Shown here: positions 24,690 through 35,619 of the stretch, piece by piece
How positions within the stretch are numbered: the stretch's first letter is position 1
Layout: the number at the start of each line of letters is the position of its first letter
Origin: Eumeta japonica
Taxonomy: Eukaryota; Arthropoda; Insecta; Lepidoptera; Psychidae
Length of the DNA stretch: 64,000 nt
Direction of reading: 5' to 3'
Assembly (NCBI GenBank): GCA_005406025.1
Contig: BGZK01001337.1
Span: forward strand, 62,001-126,000
Position numbers and translations under genes: made by a program
Notes under the pieces: generated by a model
Database searches by the model: none
What the model was told of the DNA's origin: nothing
The model's input: the letters and a program-made list of their open reading frames with translations, nothing else

Positions 24690-25480
24690 TTTTCACTCCG
24701 GACGCAAACATGATTGGTTTCCTTTGTCTATGTCTGACAGGAAGAAATATATCCCCGTTTATCTTATTTCTTGTTTTTTTTTTTTCAAGAGAACCCCGCC
24801 ACTCTCGGCTTATCGGTCTAATCGCTTGAACTTATATCCGTCGCACTGTGCGCGAGTTGCGTTCAGGTGATGGGAAAGAAACGGCGATTACGATAGTGTT
24901 GGTTGCTTTTTTAGTTCGTGAAGTTAATAATCGTCTAAATCGAACGGGGTGGATAGGTACGATGCCCAGCGTGGTAATTTCACCGTCCGGTCTTTTTACG
25001 TATGTATGTATGAAAGTATGAAAATTTTCCGTCTCTCTTAAGAATATGTAAGCGATAGTGCTGGCAAATTAACCAGTGTCATAGTTTTGAGATTAAACAA
25101 AGTGTATAATTATGATTTTTGTAATGAAACAACGTTTCTGTGGAGGAATCTTTACTTATCGGTAGGTAATCGTATGAAGTTGGCGATGACGGTAAGAAGC
25201 AAAGACTCGATACGTAGACAAGAACATAACGGCAGTCCCGTTAAATACAACGATGCGACACTCGTTTCGGTTGGCTAAATTCTTAAGTAACTTATTTTCA
25301 GTCACACATTAAAATAGGTAATATAAAAAACATAAAATGAATAATGATACAGTAACTATAAATACAGTTGTGTACTCAACAATTAACATCACAACTTTTT
25401 TAAATCTATTGTTTATTAATGGATCGACAAATATCTATTGTGCATTGATCATTGACAAATTCTGTTTTTCATGGGGTATT
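24690..25480. other. Non-coding stretch
   Basis: Nothing supported; the open frame at 25087-25278 has no recognisable features. Confidence 0.5.
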
Positions 25481-25486
25481 TTTTTA

Positions 25487-25952
25487 AGGTTCCGTACCCA
25501 AAAGGTGCCGATGGGACCCTGTTACTGAGCCGTCGTTGTATGTCCGCCTTTCACAGGCCTGTATCTTTTGAACCGTAGCAAAAAGACTTGAAATTTTTGG
25601 AGAGTATGTATTACTAAGGTCACTATAACAATAAATAATAAAAATGAAATAAAGTTAAAGGGGGTGCTCATACAAAAAACGTGTATTTTTGGACGTTTTT
25701 TACTCGAGCGGTTGAACGGTAATAGATAGACACTTGAAATTTTCACAGAGTATGTGTTACTATGACGGCTATTGCGATAAATCATAAAAATAAAATAAAG
25801 TTAAAAACAAAAAGGTATTCCCATACAAGAAACATGTTTTTATCAATGTTTTATTTTACTAAACTACTTTTTATATGTATATATATAAATATAGTTAAAT
25901 TAGTACGGTGGTACGGAACCCTTTGTGTGCCAATCCGACTCGCACTTGTTTT
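25487..25952 (+). repeat. Interspersed repeat family D, copy 2, with internal duplication
   Basis: Begins AAGGTTCCGTACCCAAAAGG and ends GGTACGGAACCCTTTGTGTG, CCAATCCGACTCGCACTTG. The middle contains two copies of a block of about 140 bases (ACTTGAAATTTT...GAGTATGT.TTACTA...AATAAAGTTAAA...CATACAA.AAAC.TGT), at about 25587-25690 and 25732-25845. That explains why it is longer than copies at 23629 and 29537. Confidence 0.8.
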
Positions 25953-26005
25953 GTTTGTGTGGTGTACTATAATTTAAGGTAAGTGAATAGTTTGAAATGA
26001 CTGGT

Positions 26006-26596
26006 TTAATATTTAGTATTTGGAATTGAATGAGTTGAAATAATTGCTTTTAAATTTCTGATAATTTCAAGATATTTCCAAAGAAAAACGCTTAAAAAAG
26101 GACCAATAAAAAAATTACTATATCCAAACAGTAACCGATCTACGATCTTTATGTTCTGATGTGAGCCTCTACTTACAATCGGCAACCCTGTTATCAAATC
26201 AAATCCATTCAAAAGTATTTTTATTTTATAGGTAATGGAATTACACTTGAAATATGTCATCAATAATTTTTTTTCGATATTAACATTGCTACCTTCTCCA
26301 AATGCTAATTTAACTTGAGAAGAATGAGCAAGAAACTCAAGGGTTCCTCTTTTTTGCTCATAGATACAAAATATTGAACAACAAATAAAATTAGGACTTA
26401 TAACACTTAATCCCATGCATATATTTTCATTAATACAGACAATAGTAGCCATTGTCATACAATTTATTTTTAACGGAAATTTTAAATTCATATAATGGCA
26501 AATTTTGAATTTCAACTGAAATTTTATTATAAAAGCGTACATATTGCCCTTTAAATTATTTGTTAACTTTGTTGAATCGGGTTTTATGAACGCCAA
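26006..26596 (-). CDS. Unrecognised 196-codon open frame; possible real exon or gene remnant
   Basis: Longest open frame in the window not explained by a repeat or by a shadow. It has no in-frame ATG at its 5' end: the frame opens just after a stop at about 26635, and the first Met lies inside, at MYAFIIKFQLKF. Its sequence is rich in Lys, Ile, Phe and Cys. Two hydrophobic stretches stand out: CMGLSVISPNFICCSIFCI and LLFGYSNFFIGPFLSVFLW. Codons look used with some regularity (NNA/NNT third positions), unlike the GC-rich claudin-like exons, so it is probably not part of that gene although it lies on the same strand. In DNA this A+T-rich, stops should come about every 13-14 codons, so 196 open codons are unlikely by chance. 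I do not recognise the family. A chemoreceptor-like or other membrane protein exon, or a transposon fragment, are guesses only. Confidence 0.35.
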   Translation of the reverse strand: MAFIKPDSTKLTNNLKGNMYAFIIKFQLKFKICHYMNLKFPLKINCMTMATIVCINENICMGLSVISPNFICCSIFCIYEQKRGTLEFLAHSSQVKLAFGEGSNVNIEKKLLMTYFKCNSITYKIKILLNGFDLITGLPIVSRGSHQNIKIVDRLLFGYSNFFIGPFLSVFLWKYLEIIRNLKAIISTHSIPNTKY

Positions 26597-26599
26597 GGT

Positions 26600-27500
26600 T
26601 ATTCTTATGTTTAGTGTTAATGTTATGAATGTCGCTCATTTTTTGGAACGATGTTATATTTTTGTTGGTATATACTAGGTTTTCTTCTAAGTAGGTAAAG
26701 TTAAAATATTAATTTCTTTCAATTTTTCTCTGCGAGATGTTTTTGGTCTTCAATTACAAATAACATGAATAGCCCACTTCCGTAGCAAAATAATTGTTTT
26801 TATCGGGTCCATGATCCTTAATAAAATTCCATTATATGTTTTATTGTATTGCGTAAAAATAATAAGTATATGCTCAATGACTAAATTAACATTTAAAAAT
26901 TACAATTCTTGGACGATTGTCTGTGACAGTTTAGGTAGTATTTTGGTGTCGGTTATTCTGTGGCTATCACAAGCGTGTTTATAAGTGGGCCGATTTTGTG
27001 ACTTGTGGGCTGTCCGCGATTTTGTATCATGCTTGATATACTGCACATTGCTTATTCGTGTTATTATAATAGTTAAATGTCATCTATTGGTGATTTTAAT
27101 AGTTCTGGCATGGTGAATATGTTCGTCTGACCTTTCTTGAGGGTTTGTAGTATTGACACGAAGTGTACGTAAAAATCGTGTACTAATTAATTGGCGATTA
27201 AGATAAATAAAAATTTTCACACCTGCGCGTTCGATATCTGATATTTGTCCATCCTCTCGAATAATATTCAATCAGGGGACGAGAATTGTCCTAGAAGAGG
27301 AGTCACTGCAGAATTCTGCATGTTGAAGTTAAGTTAAGTTCTGCATGTCTGTGTTATATGTTAACGTGGTTGCCACTAATTAATCTTATCCTATCATATG
27401 GCTCTTAATTACAAGATAACGTCGTTATTGGCACAAATATCTGTCATTTAATGATCGTTAAAGCACTTCATCACACTTAAGTCGAAACCTTCCACAATTA
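26600..27500. other. A+T-rich non-coding stretch
   Basis: Nothing supported. AAGTTAAGTTAAGTTCTGCAT near 27328-27348 is a short direct repeat of AAGTT. Confidence 0.5.
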
Positions 27501-27504
27501 TATT

Positions 27505-27930
27505 ACCGAATAACACGCGCACGTCGCTTCGGTACAAATGCGAGGCGAGGCGGCCGTAAATATTCCCGGAGGGGCGAGCAGAGACCGCAGGTTCTCCTCT
27601 CGGCCGTAAACATATCAATAATATAATACATGTGTCTGTGGTTTTTCGTTCGCGCCAAAAATCTATTATAATAAATTTCCACGGCGGCCAAGCTGAGGAG
27701 CTACCCGCACCGGACGGCCGTCTTTATTTGAGTTTAGCAAAAACAACAGACGCGCCAAAGAAAACCGACCGATGTTAATGGCGCGGACGAGTGAGTGGAA
27801 ACAGGAGGCGGCCGGTGCGCGGGATAATACGCCAGGTATACCGGGAACGCGAGACGGTTTAAAAACAAACGACGCCCCGCCGGGCGCTGCACGGGTTACG
27901 ATGTAGATCGCGCTTCGATAACGGCCGTAA
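27505..27930. other. CpG-rich patch, candidate regulatory region or untranslated exon
   Basis: The most extended GC-rich patch in the left half of the window. The word CGGCCGTAAA(C/T)AT recurs at about 27550, 27602 and 27924, each close to other CpG-dense sequence. The minus-strand open frame at 27503-27691 has no protein resemblance. Candidate enhancer, promoter or 5'UTR; no TATA/Inr arrangement that I would defend. Confidence 0.3.
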
Positions 27931-28470
27931 ATAAGTACTCTTGCGGCTGTTCATGGGTTCCGTAGTGGTTTTTGTACGTACTGACTTATAGCTTTCACCT
28001 GCTTGCATATTTGTCAATATATTTAGGTGATGGTGTAAGTGTATAGTGAGTCACTACTAGCGATCGTATGCCCGCTTTGCTGAGCGTCATGGGTTATGAA
28101 GATAAATCAAAAATAATATATGGGGAATAAAAAAAAAACAGTCTTAAACCATTTACAAACAATTCCACATCGAAACGGTCAAGGACTGTACCGATACCCT
28201 CAGTATATTTTAATGATTTTTCTTTGTCCGAATATTACCAAAGTAAATTGCTTTATCGTGTGTTTACGAGGATATATGCTGTTCAAATTATTCGTGTTAA
28301 GCTGTTATTAATCTGAGGTCTTACCGCTTGCTTTGCTCTAACAAAGAGCGAAGTGAGTGACGGATCGTAAATGGTGCATTGCAATTCAATGAATATATAA
28401 AAATATTTTGTCCGAAAATATAAAGGCTGTCTTCAATTATTTTTTTTAAACAACAATTAGTAGTTATTAC
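27931..28470. other. Non-coding stretch with a short interspersed-repeat word
   Basis: GCGTCATGGGTTATGAAGAT at 28083-28102 resembles 22559-22580; otherwise nothing. Confidence 0.45.
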
Positions 28471-28472
28471 AG

Positions 28473-28609
28473 TCGGTTCCAACTAAAGATAAATCAGACG
28501 AAGTTGTATCTCTTTAAAAGAAAAAGATCTCTTTTTGACTCAATATTTAACGTTTCATAGTAATGTTTAAATATTATATGTTCTTTTGTCTTGCTTTAGC
28601 TGGAACCGA
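28473..28609. mobile_element. MITE-like element, 137 bp, 16-bp terminal inverted repeats
   Basis: TCGGTTCCAACTAAAG (28473-28488) and CTTTAGCTGGAACCGA (28594-28609) are inverted complements with one mismatch. Flanking AACAA..AATTAGTAGTT / AACAACTAATTTTA may extend the symmetry. No coding capacity. Confidence 0.6.
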
Positions 28610-29318
28610 TTTCAAAAACAACTAATTTTATTTCAATTTTTTTAATTATCGAGTATATATAAGTTTATAAGTCATTTAGCTACTTTACATGTGGATTAGG
28701 CCATTGATAGGAAAATCGGCCAGGCATCTCCTTTGTCCGGAGTAAGTGAAAATGCAGTTTTAATCCTGAATTCATTGTCCACTGGCAGTCACTCCATGGT
28801 CTTTACATTTTTAGTTGGAGTGCAACTACCGATACCAAACAAATTATTCTTACTACTACCTACTAATTATTGCAGTTAGCAAATTATTCTTATACAAACT
28901 ACATAAATTATACTTATTCTTTATAATATAACAATTCTACAATTCATAGAGACTATATTTTTATTCACTTCCACATTAAATGAATTCATTCTTTTTTTAC
29001 TATTATCGCTACAAAGTTTTGATATATTCCTGTCTACAATTGTCACGTTTGAATTATATAAATTAATTAAATATTTATAGGTAGATTAATAAGTAATTAA
29101 TTTTAATTCGGTGTGTACTAGGTTTTATTAATAGCCATTGAAGAATAGTTTCTGACGTCAAATCGCATTATTATCCCCTAACTTCTAACCATTAAGGAGT
29201 GCTTTGGCTTCCATTATCAGCTCAGCAGCATAATATGATAACTACCATACGCAAAAACTAGAACAATTAAAAAAAAAGCTCAAACATACTATACGTGCCT
29301 ATAATATTTGAGGGTTTC
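28610..29318. other. A+T-rich non-coding stretch
   Basis: Nothing supported. Confidence 0.5.
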
Positions 29319-29319
29319 A

Positions 29320-29505
29320 CTCAATTGTCCTGGGATCCCATCATCAGAACCTGACTTGGTGACTATGGGACCACCTCAGAAGTATACCTTTTCAAACGAG
29401 AAAATTCAAATCGGTCCACATCTGGCAAAATTATCACTGACATACATAAAAAAACTATATGTAGACGAATATAGAACCTCCTCCTTTTTTGAAGTCAGTT
29501 AAAAA
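29320..29505 (+). repeat. Interspersed repeat family A, copy 2
   Basis: Same block order as 1-170 (ACTTGGTGACTATGGGACCACC start, CTCCTCCTTTTTTGAAGTCA end; 20-base words quoted in part). The 64-codon open frame at 29308-29502 is produced by this repeat. Directly followed by a family D copy. Confidence 0.65.
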
Positions 29506-29536
29506 CGAAGTTGAAATTCTCATACAAGTATGTTCT

Positions 29537-29865
29537 TGGGTTCTGTATACAAAGTGTGCTAACGGGATCTCATTAGTAAACCTCCGTTGTCCGTCCGTCT
29601 GTCACAGGGCTGTATCTTTTGAAACGTAATAGACACTTCAAATTTTCGCAAAGAATATATTGCTGTGGCTGCTATAACAACTAATTATAAAAGTAAGATA
29701 AAATTAAAAATTAAAGGCTGTTCCCATGTTAGAAACGTGTTATTTTTGATGTTTCTTTTTTAATTTACTAAACTATTTAAAAATATATATTATATTTAAA
29801 TGCTATATTGCGGAATGGAACCCTTTGTGGGTGACTCCAACTCGAACTTGGCCATATTCTTTTTT
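29537..29865 (+). repeat. Interspersed repeat family D, copy 3
   Basis: GGGTTCTGTATACAAAGTG, TTGTCCGTCCGTCTGTCACAG, GGCTGTATCTTTTGAAACGT, AAATTTTCGCAAAGA, TTAGAAACGTGT and the end GGAACCCTTTGTGGGTGACT..AACTTGGCC follow the family D order. Confidence 0.75.
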
Positions 29866-30085
29866 TATATTAAAACTCCGAATTATTTACATCATTTTTA
29901 AACATGTTCCTAAGTAATATTAGGAAGTACTATTCGAGTAAACCTACCTTTTGCATTTAATAAAAAAAAATTTCCATATTTCTATTATAGTCGATATTGA
30001 AACGATTGTATTCTTCACTAGCCGAATTTTTAGAATACTGGAATGTATTTCACAAACTAAAAGAACATGAAATATAGCACTTTTT

Positions 30086-30625
30086 GAAGTTATACTTCTT
30101 TTGGGGTGTTCTGACAAATTGATGAGAGTGAATTTCTATCGGGGTGACACGAAAACTACAGTATGAAGTTGCACGCAAGCGATTTAGCGAGCAACTACAG
30201 AGCACTAATAACTGACGTGTCAAACGTTCGAGCTGGGGGAGTTGCCCTTTATCAAAATATGGACGATACTACCAATATCATTACGACAAATACTGATATG
30301 ACTAATATGGGCGGATTTAGCAAGTTCAACAGTGACATCAGTCGGTGAGTTTTGTGTAGCTGAATACAAAATGGAAGATGACAATAAAATAGCGTTAACA
30401 TATTCCAATTTTTCACTTAATAATTGTTATAGTTTGTAATAAAAAGATAAAATTGATATTACACTTTGTATAAGAAAAAAACAATAATTTGATGTTTCAA
30501 ATTTAAATTAAACTTTATCATCCGTATGGACTACCCCACTCCAGTCCTTTTATTATTTTATTGTAATTAATTATTTTCATGAAATTAAACACATTTTTTT
30601 AATTACGCCAAAGAAGTGTAACTTC
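30086..30625 (+). mobile_element. Inverted-repeat element family E, copy 1, carrying an endonuclease-like remnant
   Basis: The left end GAAGTTATACTTCTTTTGG (30086-30104) is matched at the right end by CCAAAGAAGTGTAACTTC (30608-30625), an inverted repeat with one or two differences. The right 100 bases (CCTTTTATTATTTTATTGTA, ATTAATTATTTTCA, TTTTTTAATTACGCC) recur inverted at 50409-50500, and GATGAGAGTGAATTT near the left end recurs inverted at about 50680-50695. So 50409-50722 is a shorter relative in the opposite orientation. Unlike that copy, this one holds about 280 bases of former coding sequence. Superfamily not identified. Confidence 0.6.
30163..30439 (+). pseudogene. Endonuclease/exonuclease/phosphatase-like coding remnant, frameshifted
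   Basis: Frame 1 (30163-30348) contains NVRAGGVALYQN, with the R-x-GG-V-A-(L/I)-Y core seen in the EEP endonuclease domains of non-LTR retrotransposons and some other transposons, then DDTTNIITTNTDM. A frameshift near 30344-30348 leads into GEFCVAEYKMEDDNKIALTY (30344 on), which fits the next strand of the same domain (G-E-x-C-x-x-E-Y). It then stops at 30439. Residues that would form the catalytic Asp/His pairs lie outside the preserved part. Call rests on motif resemblance; the GGTGAG at the frameshift could also be read as a chance splice donor. Confidence 0.45.
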
Positions 30626-30639
30626 TTACGTGCGCACAT

Positions 30640-32600
30640 AAATATTTCATTTTTGAAAACTTTATATCCCTAACTTCAAGCAAAATTTTAATTGAATTCA
30701 TTCCGCTCATATTCATCATAAAGATTAGGTACTTTATACCTTAAGTGAGCCGATGTTCACTTACATGATAATTGTAATTCTATTTCTAAATTCTAATTCT
30801 AAAGAAATTGTGTTTAAATTTTAAACTCGAAATGATTCTATACAAACTCAAAACAAATAAAGATGTTTGTCATAAGTATTCCATCCTATAGTGATCATAT
30901 CTTGAAATTATTTACAATGATTTTTCTCCAAATTAAATATTGGTGACGCTGCATTCGTAGATTTATAATTCTCATTTTGTTAGTTCACCCACCTATCAAA
31001 CTTATTTTACTCTGGAACAATAACTATTTAGATCTTTAAAATTGGCTAGGCTTTTACAATAAATAAATTAACATACCGTGTTTCTCGCACACTCAGTTAT
31101 TTTCTCTATCTTTCAGATATATTTTAATATTTCTTAAAGCATACATACAACATACAACGTCTCGACGTTGTTTATCCAAAATGTAATACGATATTTAGAG
31201 TGGAATCAAAAAGAATGCTGTGTTAACACGTAAGCTACAGTTAAATATATATTTGAGTAAGAAAGAATCATCACGTTGACATTTTCAGTCAATATTTTTG
31301 CAGGTACAACATGAAAAATCGTTTTTTATGTAACATAATAGATGGAAAAAAAACGCTAGGTAAAACAGTTTTCAAAACTTAGAAAATTTCAAATTGACTG
31401 AATTTTTTACAGTAAATACTTACATTAGATATTCACTACAATACCCTAACTCCTTCCAGAAGATGTGATTGACACCGACAGCCTAACAGGTGCTGTATCT
31501 GATATTATAAGCACATAGATAACCTTACAGAAATATCGGAATTTTTTATAGTACAATATATTTTATTTTACAAATATTCCTCAATTTATTCGAACGCAAT
31601 TGTTTCTAAAGAACACGCCGACAAGGCTGTAATATAGCTCTGAATTTTCCGCTATCAGCCTTATATATTTCAATAACGCTGTTATATAAATTTATGGCGT
31701 ACTCTCCCCGTCGGAAAAGGTGTCTACTTTGATAGCGGCCATGCTTCACGCTTTATTCTTACAATGCCGCGCCATTTTCTATTTTTAGAAGCCTCCTATT
31801 GCGTATTTCCATATCATAAAAGGCTGTACGCTTTTGAATAATTTATTACTAAGCTATAAATTAATTTTTAGTTATTCTCTTACTACGAAACAATTAAAAA
31901 TATTTTAAATAATTTACGGCGATTATAATTATTGATGAATAATATTTTTACATTGGAATCTTGTTTTATTTGCCAAAGGAATGCAGGACTATGAACATGC
32001 CCGAGCGAAAAATTATAGAATTTTAGTGTTGGAATATTATATTTGTGAGTGTAAATATTCAGCTTTGCCGACGATCCCTGGCGACGTATACGCTTTTAGG
32101 ACTTGCCGTTCGTGATTTTAGACCATACATTTGTAGAGCAATATTACTTGAAATACGTAGACATTTGTTATAATTTTAATATGATTAATGTTTTGTATTA
32201 TCTGTTTTATATTTATCATTGCCCTACTACTTCATAAGTGTAATGTTTTCCGGTTCATGAACTATTTTGTTTAACATATAGAAATATATACTTCATGAAA
32301 CTTGTGTATTATAAATAATACATAAGTTTAATCTTTTATTTCCTATTATTTTCTCCTAAATACAGTGCTTGTTGTTTGTAGCTTTTCATCCAGCCATCCA
32401 GCCATCATGATCGCTGGAGGGAAAAATTTATGGAAGATATTGTAAAATAATAGCATAATAGAGGAAAAGTATAAAAATTGCTAGGTACCAGAATAGTTGG
32501 CGCTTCATGCATTCATTTACTTTAAAGTATAGAGGTAGGAAGATTCAAATACACCGTTACCAAGCATAAGTGTTTTGTGTAACAGGTCGTAACTTATTTT
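30640..32600. other. A+T-rich non-coding stretch, probable intron of the claudin-like gene
   Basis: Nothing supported as gene or RNA. Candidate downstream intron if exon 2 splices at 32610. Confidence 0.5.
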
Positions 32601-32610
32601 AAGTACTAAC

Positions 32611-32742
32611 CGATACTTATGGTTCCAGTGTCTTGCTTCGTTTCTGTGTTATTTCCAGTAAATGTGATGAGATCCCTGCAGATCTCCCACATCCCCGACT
32701 CGCTGGACAGGAAGCGCAGCTTCGTATGGGGCAAGATAGTAC
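32611..32742 (-). CDS. Second exon of the claudin/stargazin-like gene (first extracellular loop)
   Basis: On the minus strand a T-rich stretch ending TTCCAG is followed at 32742 by GTACTATC. The exon's first two bases complete the single base left by the exon at 45 kb (G|GT = Gly), so reading phase is preserved across an intron of about 12.3 kb. Translation gives ILPHTKLRFLSSESGMWEIC and onward. The SGMWEIC core matches the G-L-W-x-x-C signature in extracellular loop 1 of PMP22/claudin/CACNG proteins (here Met replaces Leu), and it follows the TM1-W segment of the upstream exon at the expected distance. The 3' boundary is less certain: donor TCG|GTTAGT (GT at 32610-32609) is used here and leaves phase 1; TAA|GTATCG a few bases earlier is an alternative. 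Unspliced reading would hit TAG at once. Plus-strand open frames over the same bases are shadows. Confidence 0.8.
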
Positions 32743-33339
32743 CTGGAACAATAAATCTATTTATTTTCAGCTGTCCTCTTATTTACCTTTTCGTATTGCT
32801 ATATTATATAAAGCTGTTCTCTCGTTCACCGCCTTGTATTGTAAGCAACGGGCGTATACGACATGTGAAGTTTTCAACCTTTCATTTATGTTATTATAAT
32901 TTCAAAACAAACAATAAGTAGAACAACCACTACCACTATTACAAAGATATTTATACGTCTTCAGAAGAAAAATGAGGAAACAATAATTTACAATATATTG
33001 TTTTATAAGTAAGCATTTACACAAGAGCGTTTCTAAAATAATATCGAGATCAATTTATCTTTTTCACACAAAAGATTAATGATAGCTATCAACATTTTTT
33101 TTATAGCGAAATTACGTATAATGATGTGTAATGTCATGCAACGATCTTATTAATATTATAAACGCGAAAATTTATAATAATGTATGGATTGCTTGGATGG
33201 CTATTTGTTATTCTTTCACGCAAAATTTACCAGACAGATTTTGATGAAATTTCGCAGTATTATAACTTGTACATCACGATAAAATAAAAATTATAATTTA
33301 TTTAGATACTAGTATCTGCTTGCGGCTCCGTTTGCCTGA

Positions 33340-33530
33340 ACTTAGCAAATGCAGAACTGGTATCTATATTGAGACCGTAATCGGAATCAAAAGCAGGGCC
33401 AGAATCAGAATCGAGAGTCGGACTGACATTGGAATCATGGTTGACAGCAAGATCGATCGATATAAAAAAATAAAGGAATCCATTCTATCTCCACACAGTC
33501 TGAGCAGCGGGCGAAAGCTAGTTTATAATA
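33340..33530 (-). repeat. Degenerate hexamer-phased repeat, reverse orientation
   Basis: Words GGAATC, GAATCAGAATCGAGAG, TCGGACTGACATTGGAATC in about 6-base phase are the reverse complement of the tracts at 3790 and 62170. It is followed by GGAATCCATTCTATCTCCAC and GGGCGAAAGCTAGTTT, a repeat end I recall from lepidopteran genomes. Confidence 0.5.
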
Positions 33531-35030
33531 AAATACAGTTCAATATGCATTTCATACCTTGTCACAGCGGCTACGTAATGTTACGAGCATAACTAACTGC
33601 TACAAAAACACTGTTTTGAATTTCAGATTAGCATTTGTCCGATTGCTATGCAAAGACAACGCTTATTTGCTTTACCATTTGGCTAAATAAAAAACGGGCA
33701 ATCGACTTGACTGAACTTAAATTTCATGAAAATTTTAGATAATCGGAATTATGACTATTGATTATGCACCTAGATTTTAAGAAACTTCAAACAATAATGT
33801 AATGAAAAAGTTTTTCAAATACTTTTTTAAACTATTCAACCGATCGATTCCAAAATATAAATAGTAACCTATTTCTAATAACTGCATTGAATGCTGTATG
33901 AAGTTAATGGAATTTGTTTCTTTTTTTCGAGATATATCGTGAACGAAAATGTTAAAAAAGCGTATTTTCGTAATAATTTTTAAATTTTTAAAAAAATCTC
34001 ATTTTAACATAAAATCCCTTTAACGTTTAAAAACTGAATCGAACATCGGATTTTTTTTTATAAATCTATTAAATTATCAAAAGATACCATAGTAAAAAAA
34101 TAAAGTAACTTAGGTTGTTTAGAATGTAAATACTTTTTAATTCAAAAAAAAAATTACATCAAATGCCTTCTCCAGGTATAATTTCTTTCGTTCAAAAGAT
34201 TTATCCGACGGAGTATTTAAATAATACTAATTCAAACTTGTCGCTGATAATTTTAAGCTCAAATACATGCACAGTAATGTTCCGTGCTTACTCAACTTGA
34301 AAATACTGTTGCTCAAAACATTGCCGCAAGTTTTGAGGCTGGCCTACGAGGTCAATCGTGCTCAGTTTTTTTTTTCAATGTCTCAAAACTACAAATTTAA
34401 TGATTCTTGTTGTTTTAAAGAAATAAAATTTTCTTTTGAACAGTTGTAGTTAATTTACAAACAGATTAAACTAATGTAGTTATAGATTCCGATCTATAAC
34501 TATGAGTAACATTTCAGTACAATAACTTCGATGTCGCTCGTCGCTGTTGACTAGTTACGCTTATGTGTATCACAGATTGAACTATTTGTAAAAACGTAGA
34601 TAACAAATTGTAGAAAACGATTTTATTTGTATTTTATGATCTAGTAAAATACGTAAAATTAAAATCTCTTTGCTAAGAACAAAGTGACACAAGTGACAGA
34701 CGAATCGTGAGCTCGGGTCACTTGACCGTAACTACCGGTACTTATTGATATTACTCCCACTATCGTATTATTTCATCTGCGTATTTTTTTAACAAAGTTT
34801 GGAATCCTCGCAGACTCAACAAAAAAATCTCCATATCTACTAGGAAATTTTTTTTAAATAAGTAGTAACATTCAACAAACATTAAACGGTGAAAACAAAC
34901 GTTTATGATAAGTAAGTGTTCATATAAATATTTTCTAACACCGTGAATATAGTACTGGTAAAATTTATTACACTTGACATGGAAATATTTTTAATATTTA
35001 TTTTGTTTTTGACAACCTGTATTAGCGACT
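33531..35030. other. A+T-rich intronic stretch
   Basis: Nothing supported. Confidence 0.5.
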
Positions 35031-35039
35031 TCATAGGCG

Positions 35040-35130
35040 TAGGATTAATTTTTAAAAACCGATTAAAAATCTGCGACCCATTTTGATGAAATAAATTCCA
35101 TATGTTGCTCCAAACTAAGCTCGAGTTACC
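35040..35130 (+). repeat. Interspersed repeat family F, copy 1
   Basis: AATTTTTAAAAACCGATTAA, CATTTTGATGAAATAAA and CTCCAAAC..AAGCTCGAG are matched, inverted, at 50125-50205 (AAAAATTAATT..., TTTATTTCATCAAAAT, GTTTGGAAA). Confidence 0.55.
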
Positions 35131-35615
35131 TGCGACAATCCATGAATAGCACTTTTAAAGTTTACCATATTCAAAAAAAAAGCTCAATTTGTTACCCCGG
35201 CCCCCACATCCCGTAGTCAGTTTTTTGACAAATACTTTCAATGTACGAACACGGCAATTCTAGGATTTTATTGCGTACAAATAACAAAGTTTACATGTAA
35301 TCGGTCAATTGTGATGACCACTTAACTGTGGAGACCACTTAACTCAATATTAATTTGGTGGTTTTGAAAGTGGTTTAATTTTCTATAAAATAAAGCTACT
35401 GTAGTTGAATTTGTAATTTTAGACATAATTCTTAATTTGAAAGAAAGACGAATGATGTTACACGAAACCATCAAATAGAAATAAACCTAGGTACACGTGC
35501 TTTTACTAAAACGAAATAACATAATGAAATGGAAACAGAAATGCACGAAGAAAAAAAGAACGAATACCGAAAATAAGGGTTAGCGTTTTAAAAAATCTTT
35601 TTAAGCGGTTGTCCG
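35131..35615. other. A+T-rich intronic stretch
   Basis: Nothing supported. Confidence 0.5.
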
Positions 35616-35619
35616 TAAA

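Noticed and set aside
30340..30360. Consensus-like splice donor CG|GTGAGT on the plus strand
   Set aside because: It lies exactly where the endonuclease-like reading shifts frame and the GGTGAG bases themselves encode the continuing Gly-Glu; a frameshift is the simpler explanation.
32619..32921. 100- and 88-codon plus-strand frames
   Set aside because: Shadows of exon 2; the minus-strand reading keeps phase with exon 1 and carries the G-M-W-x-x-C signature.
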